Positions 7,682 through 16,324 of a stretch of DNA of 19,435 nucleotides are shown here, one piece after another. Each line of letters starts with the position of its first letter. The stretch's first letter is position 1. The notes below the pieces were generated by a model. It saw nothing but the letters and a program-made list of their open reading frames with translations. It searched no databases and was not told the DNA's origin. Both the position numbers and the translations under genes were made by a program. Origin of the DNA: Lachnospiraceae bacterium UBA1778 (GTDB taxonomy: Bacteria > Bacillota > Clostridia > Lachnospirales > Lachnospiraceae); the NCBI GenBank assembly GCA_002315255.1, contig DCGM01000010.1:1-19435 (forward strand), in the 5' to 3' direction.

Positions 7682-8734
7682 TTATTCAAAATCTTCAACC
7701 TTCCAGCTGTCTCTCCAATCGAGATAGACATGGTCTTCTTCAAAAACAAGCGGAAGCCAGACATAATCGGCAATACTGGTATTCGCCGGAGGCAACTTTT
7801 CAACTTCCTCATAGGCCCGGGCGCGAACCTCCTTTGAAACCTCATCAGAGAACATATCATGAAGAATCCGCCCATAGTCCTCATATCGCAGGTCCATCTG
7901 CTGCGGCCGCCAACGGTCAGCCATCGCGATATAAAGATCCTTCTTTCCCTCTACCTTAAAGACACAGGAAACCTGGCTATGGAAGGAGGTGCAGGATGTG
8001 TCCCCGCGATGCGGGTCGCAAACCCGCTGATAGGGCCCGTCTACGGTATCCGAAACGGCAACCTCCGAAGGATTCGGAAACTTTCCGCTTGTGCCGGAGG
8101 TGATCAGATAATGCTTTCCGTTCCGCATAAAGTGCGACGGCGCCTCGCGCGTAAGCGGAGGGCATTGGCTGGGGAAGTGTACATGGTACTCTTCGGCTAC
8201 ATCCAGATAGTCTTCCGTCAAACGGGCCGAAATCATCTCCGTGTGCGGGTGTTCAAAGAAAATCACTGCGCCATTCTCAGTCTTTACGAGATCAAAGTCG
8301 CCTGCACTCATTCCAAACGGCATAAACTCTCTCTTTACGAGCTTATAAGGGCCGGTGATGGCCTCTGACGTCAGAATGCTCAGCGTCTGGCGATGGTCAC
8401 GTTCCATTATCTTAACCCACAGTACGAAACGTCCGGTTCGCTCGTTATAGAGAATATGCGGACGGTCCATATGTGACTTCGGATGAAAGGGAGAGGTCGT
8501 ATCGTCCGTATCCGGCGGTACAATCAAGCCTAAATCCTCCCAGTTATACAGATCGGCAGAACGATAGAGGCGAACGCCCCAGTGCCAGATCTCGCTCTCG
8601 CGCTCGCTGTATTCCTTGTTTTCACCATACCAGTAATAGAATCCCTGATGATACAGCACCGAACCGCCGTGCGCCTGAATACGCTCACCCTTGGTATCGG
8701 TCCAGACCTTTCCGGGATATATCGCTTGTTTCAT
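7682..8734 (-). CDS. Glycoside hydrolase family 43-like beta-propeller protein, 350 aa
   Basis: Predicted five-bladed propeller glycosidase acting on plant or host glycans such as galactans or arabinans. Family-like features are IQAHGGSVLYHQGFYYWYGE (19-38), MDRPHILYN (89-97, with the expected Asp), GDFDL (145-149) and REAPSHF (196-202, with the likely general-acid Glu197). The IQAHGG motif recalls the GH43 subfamily with exo-beta-1,3-galactanases, but I would not fix the substrate. No signal peptide, so it acts inside the cell on imported oligosaccharides. The frame overlaps the GH78 stop by four bases (GTGA, 8740-8743), but ATG 8734 has AAAGGGTG upstream and is the better start. It looks intact, although its operon is broken upstream. 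Confidence 0.8.
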   Translation of the reverse strand: MKQAIYPGKVWTDTKGERIQAHGGSVLYHQGFYYWYGENKEYSERESEIWHWGVRLYRSADLYNWEDLGLIVPPDTDDTTSPFHPKSHMDRPHILYNERTGRFVLWVKIMERDHRQTLSILTSEAITGPYKLVKREFMPFGMSAGDFDLVKTENGAVIFFEHPHTEMISARLTEDYLDVAEEYHVHFPSQCPPLTREAPSHFMRNGKHYLITSGTSGKFPNPSEVAVSDTVDGPYQRVCDPHRGDTSCTSFHSQVSCVFKVEGKKDLYIAMADRWRPQQMDLRYEDYGRILHDMFSDEVSKEVRARAYEEVEKLPPANTSIADYVWLPLVFEEDHVYLDWRDSWKVEDFE

Positions 8735-8739
8735 TGCTC

Positions 8740-10290
8740 TCACCCTTTAATAATGACTTCTATTCCCTCGGGCGCATGGACCTCCGTCCGAACCTTTCCA
8801 TCATCCTGAAGCCGGTGCTCAATCTCGACCACGCCATTTGGTGTCGGATAGGAACCCTTTACCCATTTCAGGTCACAAAGATGAGGCTCCACATAGAGTT
8901 TACGGCAGCCGGGTTCAGCGGGCTTTACGCCCAACACATATTCTGTAAGCCATGCCGTCGGACCGCTCGCCCAGCCGTGGCATAGGCTGTGACGGAAACC
9001 GCGGTAGCAATGCCTGCCGTAGCTCGCGTGAACATCAACCTCATACTCCTTCGGGAGACGGTCAATCGGCGCGGCATTCTCCATCCATTTGATGTCAAAA
9101 TCCTCCCAGAAGCTGGTCGCTCCCAGCGAAAGCATACCGCCCCAGTATTCACGGACGGTGGCGAGGGCGCCTTCATAATCGCCCGCCATAGCACGGGCTC
9201 TCAGAATATAGAAGCCCATGAACGTGGACAGCCCTGCGGAGCCTCCGATCTTGAGGTTCTGTTCATTGGTGTTTTCCGCATCGAGAAGTCCGGCAATGAC
9301 GGCCAGCGCATTCGCCTGTTTGGCCTTACACTCGGAAAGCGGGAACGCGCAAAGACGCTGAAGATCCTCTTCGCAAAGCCGGACAAAGGTTTCTTCACCG
9401 AACAGCGAGAAAATCTCCTTTGCGCAGCGAGTCGCCCAAACATGCATTGCCTGAAGGCCCACTTCAACGGCCTCGGGAGTTTCCTTCGTCGCCCAGTCGA
9501 TAAAGCGCATCTCCGGTGTCGTGTCCCGGCCGGTCTGGTCAATGTGAAGCGAAAGACGACGCATCAGTTCGCGAAGATAAGGCAGCTGCTTTTCGAGATA
9601 ATCCTTATCGCCGAACTGCATAAAGTAATCATGCTGGATAATGATCCACCACATAGAATAGGTGGGAATGTCGTTCATCCAGGCGCCATCGGGCGTTTCT
9701 GAGACGACAAAGTCCAGACTTTTCCGAATGATTTCCGCATTGCCGAAAACTGCCTGAATCGTGGCAATTTCGGGGTGAAGATCGCCGATCCAGACCAGAC
9801 GGTCGCGCTTGATGCCGTCCCAGACATACTTCTGCATATTCAGATGGACGGTATAAGCCCCCACCTCCCAGATGCGGTTTAAGAGCGGATCACTGGAGCA
9901 GAAGCTGCCTAAATATGGGAGATCCCGATAGATAAACACCGCCTTCACATAGCGGATTGCCAGCGTTACATCCGGCGTTAGCAGGTCAATGCGCACAAAA
10001 CGGAAGCCGGTCTCACCCAGCACATTCATGCTGAGGTCACGAACCGTCACCACCATGTCGCGGCAGGCGTGATCGTTGGTTGCATGGCTTTTACCGCCCA
10101 GCTCGCTCATCGCTTCGCTTGCGGATTCGCCAAAACGGATGCGTACCTTAGCTTCACCGGTATCGCAGACCGCCTGAACGCCAAGCTCAATCCCGCCGGC
10201 GAGTTCCTGCCCGAAATCAAGCAGCACCGCAGCATCGCCGCCGCGATTGATAAGCTCACAGGTCTTATCAGCATGCGATTCCGTAGCTGT
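8740..10290 (-). pseudogene. GH78 alpha-L-rhamnosidase-like protein, 5' end missing
   Basis: The frame is open from 10290 (just inside an in-frame TAG at 10291-10293) to the stop at 8740. Family-like features include LLDFGQELAGGI (end of a beta-sandwich), WDGIKRDRLVWIGDLHPE (catalytic region, a variant of the GH78 DxPxRDERxxWxGD motif), SLCHGWASGPTAWLTEYVLGV and the C-terminal beta domain. Complete relatives have several hundred residues of beta domains before this point. Between 10290 and 10228 the translation still looks like the family (CELINRGGDAAVLLDFGQEL), but there is no ATG, GTG or TTG there. The GTG at 10227 would give 495 residues but lies inside conserved sequence. I therefore read this as an N-terminally truncated gene whose front was lost with the rest of the transport operon. 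The remaining catalytic part could be folded but is probably not expressed normally. Confidence 0.75.
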
Positions 10291-10454
10291 CTACTCGAAG
10301 TCTAGAACTGTCAATCAGAAATCCACTACTGTCTACTTGAAATCTATACTGTCTACTCAAAGTCCATTACTGACCAATTCAAATCCATTGCTGTCTAATC
10401 TGATTCCATGATTGTCTTATTGAAGTCTAAAATTGGCTAAAAAAAGTCCTTGAC
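10288..10454 (-). repeat. Degenerate 21-bp tandem repeat array at a broken-gene junction
   Basis: Eight head-to-tail units start at 10288, 10309, 10330, 10350, 10371, 10392, 10413 and 10434. All are 21 bp except the third (20 bp). On the + strand most begin TGTCTA and carry AGTC or AATC near the middle, for example TGTCTACTCAAAGTCCATTA at 10350. The unit at 10434 contains the permease stop codon. Further diverged matches extend into both neighbours: TGTCAAAAAGTCC at 10472-10484 within permease codons, and GGTCTTATC with GATTCCGTAGC around 10261-10287 in the GH78 part. There are no unique spacers, so it is not a CRISPR. Confidence 0.88.
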
Positions 10455-11321
10455 TTTCGAACCAGTGTAATTGTCAAAAAGTCCGACGGCCGTGGAATAG
10501 CTGTACTGGTTGCCGACGAGACCGATATTATAGGCATAGGTGGAAAGCGTCGTGGAAACGTCCAGATTGAGCGGATTCTGCAGGAGGAAAACCTTTTCGA
10601 ATCCGATGGAGAACAACGAGCCCATCTTCATGATCAGTAAAAGAATGATGGTCGGCTTCAGATGAGGCAGGTTCACATGCCAGATTACCTGCAGGCGGTT
10701 GGCGCCGTCCATCTTTGCAGCTTCTATCTGATCCATCGAGACGCCCGCAAGCGCGGAGGTATAAATAATAGTGCTCCAGCCAAGGCCCTGCCACAAACCG
10801 CTTATGGTGTAAATCCACGGGAATGCAGACGATTCGGCGATAAAATCTTTTTGTGTTCCGCCCAGGGCTTCAATGATGATATTGAGCAGGCCTCCATCCT
10901 CTTTTATGAATAGGCGCAGCATCGAACAGACCACAACAACAGAAATAAAGTGGGGCGCATAGGTGACCATCTGCGCAGTTTTACAAAGCTTCTTGCTTCG
11001 GAGTTCGTTTAGAATCAGCGCAAACAGGATCGGCATCGGGAAGGTGATGAAGGAGAAAAGGCTCAGCACCAGGGTGTTTCGCATAATACGCCAAAAATAG
11101 GGGTATTCGATAAAAGCCTTAAAATGCTTTAAGCCGACCCATTCGCTCCCCCAGATTCCAATGCTCGGGCGATAATTTTTAAAGGCCATCACAACTCCGG
11201 CGAGCGGAATATAGTGGAAAATAAAAACGGTAATGATGGGCGCAAGGACCATCAAATACAACGGAATGAAACGTTTAAAACGTGTCCATGTCATTGGTTT
11301 TGAGGTTTTCTTCTTTTTCAT
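10437..11321 (-). pseudogene. ABC sugar transporter permease, LplB type, 3' end lost
   Basis: Membrane subunit of a carbohydrate ABC importer of the LplB/YteP type. Six membrane segments are suggested, beginning FIPLYLMVLAPIITVFIF. The EAA loop that contacts the ATPase is present: EAAKMDGANRLQVIWHVNLP. The normal family C-terminus is a last helix after VGLF(N/D); here the sequence reads VGLFDNYTGSKVKDFF and stops, so about 15-20 residues of that helix are replaced by repeat-array sequence. The partner permease and the solute-binding protein that normally follow are absent. ATG 11321 has a weak GAAAGAG site. A LacI-operator-like sequence sits about 20 bases upstream. Probably non-functional. 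Confidence 0.8.
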
Positions 11322-11341
11322 GATTAACTCTTTCTGTTTTT

Positions 11342-11357
11342 GCTACACGGGTAAATT
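11342..11357 (-). promoter_or_regulatory. Candidate LacI-type operator before the permease
   Basis: CGGGTAAATT (11348-11357) is identical to the right half of the operator-like palindrome upstream of the lacI-type gene, with the same central CG. The left half GCTACA is only partly symmetric. It lies about 20 bases before the permease start, where a repressor would block transcription. No clear promoter is visible next to it. Confidence 0.5.
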
Positions 11358-11371
11358 TTTGAGTACAGTCT

Positions 11372-11401
11372 AAGCGGGCGCTTCATTAGCCCGCTTTTTT
11401 T
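11372..11401 (+). terminator. Terminator-like hairpin between the lacI-type gene and the permease
   Basis: Stem AGCGGGC (11373-11379) and GCCCGCT (11389-11395) with a nine-base loop, followed by seven T on the + strand. The T run is on the wrong side for the - strand genes; on that strand only TTAGAC follows. It may act weakly after lacI or be a relic. Confidence 0.5.
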
Positions 11402-11418
11402 GCCCTTTTCGCAAGCCC

Positions 11419-12420
11419 TTACCGGGTGGATTGTCTTTCTATTAATTCGAGGGAGTTCAAGCACTTCGACGGAGTGCCTCCCATAAGGTTCTGGTAAAGC
11501 ATTTCAAAGGCCTTCCGGCCCAGTTCATATTTGGGGACGGAAACGGTGGTCAATGCCGGCCTCCATGATTCGGAAAGCATGATTCCGTCAAACCCGACCA
11601 CCGACAAATCCTCCGGCACACGAAGCCCGCGGTCTTTGATGGCGGCGATAGCACCCATTGCCATCAGATCGTTCTGGCAGATAATCGCACTCACATCTTT
11701 CCCGGAATCGAGGAGTTCATTCATCATACGGAATCCGTCCTCCATGCGGGTGGAATAGGGCGCCTGTCCTTCCACCAGAAGCTTCTCGCCCAATTCGGGC
11801 AGGAACTCTTTGACCGCTGCCAAATATCCCTCGATTTTCTGGTCAAAGGTATGGATTTTCGCGAGACCGCTTAAATACGCGACCTTCCGATGCCCTTTTC
11901 CTGCCAGGAAAGAAACCGCTTGACGCATCCCGTCCAAATAATCGTTTTCGAGAGAGCTGATCCGGGAGGTGTCGATATTCCGGTCGCCGCTGATAACAAC
12001 CTTTATCCCGTTCTCAACGAGACCATATAATTTTTCACTGTCAAAACGCTCGGGAAGTGCCGCCACGAAGACACCGTCAATCCGCCGGGCGATATAGTTA
12101 TCCAAATATCGGCTTATGTCCTGAGAACCGGTGCAGACATTGACAAAATACCCTTTTTCAATGGCTGCCGTTTCAAAGCCCAGCACAATCTCGCTGTAAA
12201 AGGGGTTGGTGATATCATTGACCAGAAGCGAAACCTGCATCGTCTGATTCGTGGTCATGCTTCGCGCCACCATATCCGGCGTGTAATTTAATTTCTCAAC
12301 GGCATCTAACACCCGTTTCCGGGTCTTTTCCGACATGTGCCGCGACCCGTTCAGAACGAAGGAAACCGTAGCTGTGGAAACGCCCGCAGCATTTGCCACA
12401 TCAGCACGTGTAACTTTCAC
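11419..12420 (-). CDS. LacI-family transcription regulator, 333 aa
   Basis: Sugar-responsive DNA-binding regulator, most likely the repressor of the adjacent carbohydrate locus. N-terminal helix-turn-helix is clear: VTRADVANAAGVSTATVSFV (2-21) followed by the hinge-helix region MSEKTRKRVLDAVEKLNYTPD. The remainder is the periplasmic-binding-protein-like effector domain, with VSLLVNDITNPFYSEIV, DGVFVAALP and VVGFDG. The length is typical. The GTG start at 12420 has AGGAGATAAG just upstream; there is no better ATG. It has a strong promoter (12474-12502) and an operator-like palindrome, suggesting self-control. It appears intact although its likely targets are broken. The effector sugar is unknown, plausibly a galactose- or rhamnose-containing oligosaccharide given GH43 and GH78. 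Confidence 0.92.
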   Translation of the reverse strand: MKVTRADVANAAGVSTATVSFVLNGSRHMSEKTRKRVLDAVEKLNYTPDMVARSMTTNQTMQVSLLVNDITNPFYSEIVLGFETAAIEKGYFVNVCTGSQDISRYLDNYIARRIDGVFVAALPERFDSEKLYGLVENGIKVVISGDRNIDTSRISSLENDYLDGMRQAVSFLAGKGHRKVAYLSGLAKIHTFDQKIEGYLAAVKEFLPELGEKLLVEGQAPYSTRMEDGFRMMNELLDSGKDVSAIICQNDLMAMGAIAAIKDRGLRVPEDLSVVGFDGIMLSESWRPALTTVSVPKYELGRKAFEMLYQNLMGGTPSKCLNSLELIERQSTR

Positions 12421-12473
12421 CTTATCTCCTATACTTTTTGTTTCACGAAATCTTTTTCAGGATTGTTGATTTG

Positions 12474-12502
12474 ATTATATGTTGCCGTTTTTTGAAAGTC
12501 AA
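12474..12502 (-). promoter_or_regulatory. Sigma-A promoter of the lacI-type gene
   Basis: TTGACT (12502-12497), 17-bp spacer, TATAAT (12479-12474) on the - strand: near-perfect consensus. Transcription would start near 12467, about 45 bases before the GTG start. Confidence 0.85.
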
Positions 12503-12507
12503 GCGGA

Positions 12508-12525
12508 AATTTACTCGGGTAAATT
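12508..12525. promoter_or_regulatory. Operator-like palindrome upstream of the lacI-type promoter
   Basis: AATTTACTCGGGTAAATT is symmetric at 16 of 18 positions with a central CG, the usual layout of LacI/GalR operators. It lies six bases upstream of the -35 element. A half-identical copy stands before the permease (11348-11357). Confidence 0.7.
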
Positions 12526-12530
12526 AATTA

Positions 12531-12560
12531 AAAAGATATCGCAGCACACGGCAGTATATC
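12531..12560 (-). terminator. Weak terminator after the MFS gene
   Basis: On the - strand GATAT and ATATC pair around a 16-base loop with some inner pairing, followed by TTTTT (12535-12531). The first arm overlaps the MFS stop codon (12559-12561). Short stem, so only moderate support. Confidence 0.4.
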
Positions 12561-14205
12561 AGTTTGTCACTTTAAAGACAGCGATCTGGTCGATAGCGGG
12601 ATCCCGGTCCGCAAAAACCCATTTCTCCTCTAAATCAAACAGCATCATTCCGCCTTCGTCTATCAGTAAAACAGGAAGCCAGGTGTACTCGCCGTTTAAC
12701 CGGTAATGCACGGCGCAGAGCTCTCCTTCTGAAAAATGCGCCCGGAGCGCGTCTTCATTGAACGCTTCAACAGCCGAAAACTGCACGTTCGGATAGCGGT
12801 CAGAAATCTTCTCTGCAGACGGAATACGGGCGCCAAGTTCCCGCGGGGAGAACTTTAAGGAGGCCTCAATGTTATTATAGCAAAGGAGCACCGCTGCCGA
12901 AATGATGAGGCTGTCCGTATTCTCCGTATCGTCCTTCGTCCATTTCAAAAAGATCTGGTTATTCACCTTTCGAGCCAGGTTCTTTTTCGAAATCAGATAG
13001 AAAATGCCCAATGCAATTCCCACCACCGAAAGAAGGATCATGACTCCCAGCATGCCGCTTGTGGTTAGAATCAGCGTAACGAGCGCGGACACGAGTGCCT
13101 GGGAAATGTCACGCATGGTGGAGTTTAAGAACATCAGCCGCTTCATGCTTTCCGGGCTGATATACTCCATCAGCATCTTTGTGAGCCGCGCCCCGAAAGG
13201 ATCATAGACAAATACGCATGCAAAATAGCCGACGGATGCGAACACTACCGCGCCGATTCCTCCGGCGAGACAACCGATCAGGCCTAAAACCGGGACCAAG
13301 GAGATCAAGGTGATAAAGACCGGCATTAAATCTCTCTCCGCCCGTTTTTTCTTTCGGGTGCCTGCCATCGCGAACAGATTGCCGGATATTTTGATAATCC
13401 GGTTGACGATCAGAATCATAGAGAAATAAAAAACGACTTTCTCTTCGTCAAAAAGTTCGGACAGGCTGGTCTCCGTAAAAAGCCGGAGATTATCCATTCC
13501 GAGCACCATAACTACATAGGCCATCGCAGAGAGAATCAGGCAGAGAACCGCTGCCGAATCAATCTTTTTGTAGCGCATCCGGGGCGTCATACCCGTGTTT
13601 TGGACCCGGTTGTCCGTATTGTCATACCGATAAAGGAGGATTGAAAGGACGACAGAATTCACACAAGCCCCGATGCAGATATACATGGGAAGGTACATCG
13701 TGATATTACAAAGCGTATTTAAAAAGATCATCGAAATCAGGCTGATAGTGGCATAGATTCCGTTCGCCAGCGCCCGTAGCCTGATATAATCCGGCTTCGA
13801 TCCGTTTTTATACTGCGCATTCTTTAGATATACCCCGGACATCTCCTGGAAGGAGAATGCCTGGCAGTAAAGCGTCTGACCGATGATTACCACAACGATT
13901 GATGGGCCGAAGGTGATAAAAACCGCTGCCAGAAGGAACATAACTGCTCCGATGATCATTGAAGTTCCGGCGCGTAATTTCTTTAACACCTGGAAAATAA
14001 CAGGCTTCAATGCGAGCCCCGCCCAAAGGGACACCGTAAAAACAAGCGAAATCTCCGCCGCCGAATACCCCTTCGCAAGCGACAAAAAGAGGACGTCAAA
14101 CAGCGGCCAGAACATCAGCTCGTCCGAGGTGCTCTGGTAAAACACATATAATGGATTTGAGAACCCTTTGCGGGTCGTTTTTATTTCTGCAGCCTGGTCC
14201 GTCAT
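12559..14205 (-). CDS. MFS-type membrane transporter with a soluble C-terminal domain, 548 aa
   Basis: Residues about 15-410 form a 12-helix major facilitator-like transporter beginning NPLYVFYQ and SAAEISLVFTVSLWAGLALK. The central cytoplasmic loop is around 195-215. A second soluble region of about 135 residues (411-548) follows the last helix and is not part of ordinary MFS proteins; it includes SPRELGARIPSAEKISDRYP, GELCAVHYRL and a repeated beta-like pattern such as WLPVLLIDEGGMMLFDLE. I do not recognise its fold with confidence. Start ATG 14205 has AGGAGC eight bases before; a longer frame to 14322 would read through the lysS terminator and is rejected. No promoter is visible in the short gap after that terminator. 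The substrate is unknown, and the neighbouring sugar genes give no firm hint. Confidence 0.72.
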   Translation of the reverse strand: MTDQAAEIKTTRKGFSNPLYVFYQSTSDELMFWPLFDVLFLSLAKGYSAAEISLVFTVSLWAGLALKPVIFQVLKKLRAGTSMIIGAVMFLLAAVFITFGPSIVVVIIGQTLYCQAFSFQEMSGVYLKNAQYKNGSKPDYIRLRALANGIYATISLISMIFLNTLCNITMYLPMYICIGACVNSVVLSILLYRYDNTDNRVQNTGMTPRMRYKKIDSAAVLCLILSAMAYVVMVLGMDNLRLFTETSLSELFDEEKVVFYFSMILIVNRIIKISGNLFAMAGTRKKKRAERDLMPVFITLISLVPVLGLIGCLAGGIGAVVFASVGYFACVFVYDPFGARLTKMLMEYISPESMKRLMFLNSTMRDISQALVSALVTLILTTSGMLGVMILLSVVGIALGIFYLISKKNLARKVNNQIFLKWTKDDTENTDSLIISAAVLLCYNNIEASLKFSPRELGARIPSAEKISDRYPNVQFSAVEAFNEDALRAHFSEGELCAVHYRLNGEYTWLPVLLIDEGGMMLFDLEEKWVFADRDPAIDQIAVFKVTN

Positions 14206-14237
14206 TCTATATCGCTCCTGAATTCGAATCTGTTCTG

Positions 14238-14274
14238 AAAAAATGACCCTGCAGAAATCAATCTGCAGGGTCAT
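14238..14274 (-). terminator. Strong terminator of the greA-lysS operon
   Basis: Perfect 12-bp stem, TGACCCTGCAG (14244-14254) with CTGCAGGGTCA (14263-14273) plus one outer A-T pair, eight-base loop, followed on the - strand by TTTTTT (14243-14238). It lies about 32 bases past the lysS stop. Confidence 0.95.
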
Positions 14275-14305
14275 CCTATCAATCGCACCTAAATTAATTT
14301 CGCAA

Positions 14306-16306
14306 TTAATACAGCTTTGCACCTGCCGGAATGTGGTTATCGACCATCAGCAGGTGAAGCTTCTCTTCGCCCTCTTCCTTGTGGATCGCGCTTAACAGCA
14401 TACCGCAGGATTCGATTCCCATCATCGGGCGCGGCGGAAGGTTGACGATCGCGATCAGCGTCTTTCCGATAAGCTCTTCCGGCTCATAGAATGCATGGAT
14501 TCCGCTTAAAATCGTGCGGTTCGTTCCGGTGCCGTCATCGAGCGTAAACTGAAGAAGCTTCTTTGACTTCGGAACCGGCTCGCAGGCGAGAACCTTTACA
14601 GCACGGAAATCGCTCTTTGAGAAGGTGTCAAAATCGACAAAATCTGCAAATAACGGCTCGATTTCGACCTTCGAAAAGTCAATCTTTTCGTCTGCGACTG
14701 CGCCTGTTGCCTGCTCGAATGCAGCCTTGCAAGCCTCATTCGACGGACATTCGGGGCACTTGCAGCCGGGGAAGAAGCCTTCGTCTGCCTTCTTCTCCGC
14801 ATCGTCTGACTTTCTTTCACCGCCGACTGTCTTCATCGTCGGGAAAAGTAAAACATCGCGGATCGCCGGTGCGCCGGTTAACAGCATGACGAGACGGTCG
14901 ATGCCGTAGCCGATACCGCCGGTCGGCGGCATACCGTATTCCAACGCGCGGAGGAAGTCCTCGTCTGTCGTGTTCGCTTCTTCATCGCCGGCGGCCAATG
15001 CCGCTTCCTGTGCCTTGAAGCGCTCGCGCTGGTCTTCCGGGTCATTCAGCTCGGAGTACGCATTGCACATCTCGGCGTGGTTGATGAAGAGCTCGAAGCG
15101 CTCGACGAGACGCGGGTCGCGCGGGTTCTTCTTCGTTAACGGGGAAACGTCTAACGGATGATCGCAGACGAAGGTCGGCTGGATCATCTTCTCTTCGCAG
15201 AATTCCTCGAAGAACAGGTTGACGATATCGCCCCACTTATGGCGCTCTTCGAATTCGACGTGATGGGCTTTCGCCGCTTCACGTGCGCCTTCGAGCGTCG
15301 TGATTTCATCAAAATCGACGCCGGCATATTTGCGGACAGCTTCAATCATCGAAATCCGCTCAAACGGCTTTCCGAGATCGATTTCGACATCGCCGACATG
15401 GACGATCGTCGTGCCATTGACGCGCTGCGCCACCGTGCGGAACATCTCCTCGGTGAGACGCATCATGCCGTTATAATCGGTGTAAGCCTGATAAAGCTCG
15501 AGCAGCGTGAATTCCGGGTTGTGACGCGTGTCGACGCCTTCGTTCCGGAATACGCGGCCCATCTCGAAAACCTTCTCCATGCCGCCGACGATCAGGCGCT
15601 TTAAGTAAAGCTCCAGCGAAATGCGAAGCTTCATATCCTGGTCCAATGCATTGAAATGCGTCATAAACGGACGCGCAGAAGCGCCGCCGGCGTTCGAGAC
15701 GAGGATCGGCGTTTCGACCTCGAGGAAGCCTTTCTCCGCTAAGAAAGAACGGATTTCATGAAGGATGCGGGAACGCTTCACGAGCACTTCCTTCGCGTCG
15801 TCATTCATGAAAAGATCGATATAACGCTGACGATAGCGGAGATCGGTGTCGGTCATTCCGTGGAATTTCTCCGGCAGGATCTGAAGCGCCTTCGTGAACA
15901 GCGTGACGTTTTTCGCATGAACCGTGATTTCACCGGTCTGTGTCTTAAAAACGAAGCCCTCGATACCGACATTGTCGCCAATGTCCATATGCTTAAAGTC
16001 CGCATACGCTTCCTCGCCGAGGTCGTCGCGGCAGACATAGCACTGGATGCCGCCCGTCAGGTCCTTTACATTACAGAAAGAAGCCTTTCCCATGACGCGC
16101 TTCGACATGAGGCGGCCTGCGATTTTGACAGTCTGCCCTTCGAATTCGTCGAAATGGTCTGCGATATCCTTCGTATGCGCGGTCTGATCAAACGTAGTGA
16201 TAACGTACGGATCCTTTCCCGCATTCTTAAGCTCTGCGAGCTTGTCGTGTCTGATTTTCAGAAGCTGGTTAATATCCTGCTGTCCGTCCGGATTCTGATT
16301 GCCCAT
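14306..16306 (-). CDS. lysS: Lysyl-tRNA synthetase, class II, with C-terminal tRNA-binding domain, 666 aa
   Basis: Charges tRNA-Lys with lysine in the cytosol. Domains: anticodon-binding OB fold (about 55-145), class II catalytic core (about 160-490) with motif 2 at FEMGRVFRNEGVDTRHNPEF (247-266) and motif 3 at GIGYGIDRLVMLLTG (464-478). A linker (about 495-545) has four cysteines in GCKCPECPSNEAC (514-526). Residues about 555-666 are an EMAP-II/CsaA-like tRNA-binding OB fold (FRAVKVLACEPVPKSKKLLQF, then NLPPRPMMGIESCGM). Most bacterial LysRS are near 500 residues, so the last about 160 are an extension, also known in Lachnospiraceae-type relatives. ATG 16306 has AGGGGG six bases upstream. 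It follows greA with an 18-base gap and is probably in the same transcript. Confidence 0.97.
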   Translation of the reverse strand: MGNQNPDGQQDINQLLKIRHDKLAELKNAGKDPYVITTFDQTAHTKDIADHFDEFEGQTVKIAGRLMSKRVMGKASFCNVKDLTGGIQCYVCRDDLGEEAYADFKHMDIGDNVGIEGFVFKTQTGEITVHAKNVTLFTKALQILPEKFHGMTDTDLRYRQRYIDLFMNDDAKEVLVKRSRILHEIRSFLAEKGFLEVETPILVSNAGGASARPFMTHFNALDQDMKLRISLELYLKRLIVGGMEKVFEMGRVFRNEGVDTRHNPEFTLLELYQAYTDYNGMMRLTEEMFRTVAQRVNGTTIVHVGDVEIDLGKPFERISMIEAVRKYAGVDFDEITTLEGAREAAKAHHVEFEERHKWGDIVNLFFEEFCEEKMIQPTFVCDHPLDVSPLTKKNPRDPRLVERFELFINHAEMCNAYSELNDPEDQRERFKAQEAALAAGDEEANTTDEDFLRALEYGMPPTGGIGYGIDRLVMLLTGAPAIRDVLLFPTMKTVGGERKSDDAEKKADEGFFPGCKCPECPSNEACKAAFEQATGAVADEKIDFSKVEIEPLFADFVDFDTFSKSDFRAVKVLACEPVPKSKKLLQFTLDDGTGTNRTILSGIHAFYEPEELIGKTLIAIVNLPPRPMMGIESCGMLLSAIHKEEGEEKLHLLMVDNHIPAGAKLY

Positions 16307-16324
16307 TCTATCCCCCTGTTTTCA

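Noticed and set aside
8989..9702. 237-codon open frame on the + strand
   Set aside because: Shadow of the GH78 gene on the opposite strand; composition and lack of motifs argue against it.
10228..10290. Alternative start for an intact GH78 gene
   Set aside because: No ATG, GTG or TTG in the conserved stretch, and the TAG at 10291 closes the frame, so truncation is the simpler reading.
10288..10454. CRISPR array
   Set aside because: Units are joined without unique spacers, are degenerate, and no cas gene is present.
8740..11321. Complete sugar-uptake operon
   Set aside because: The second permease and solute-binding protein are absent and the flanking genes are both truncated.
14206..14322. 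N-terminal extension of the MFS protein to 14322
   Set aside because: It would be translated through the lysS terminator; ATG 14205 has a good ribosome binding site.
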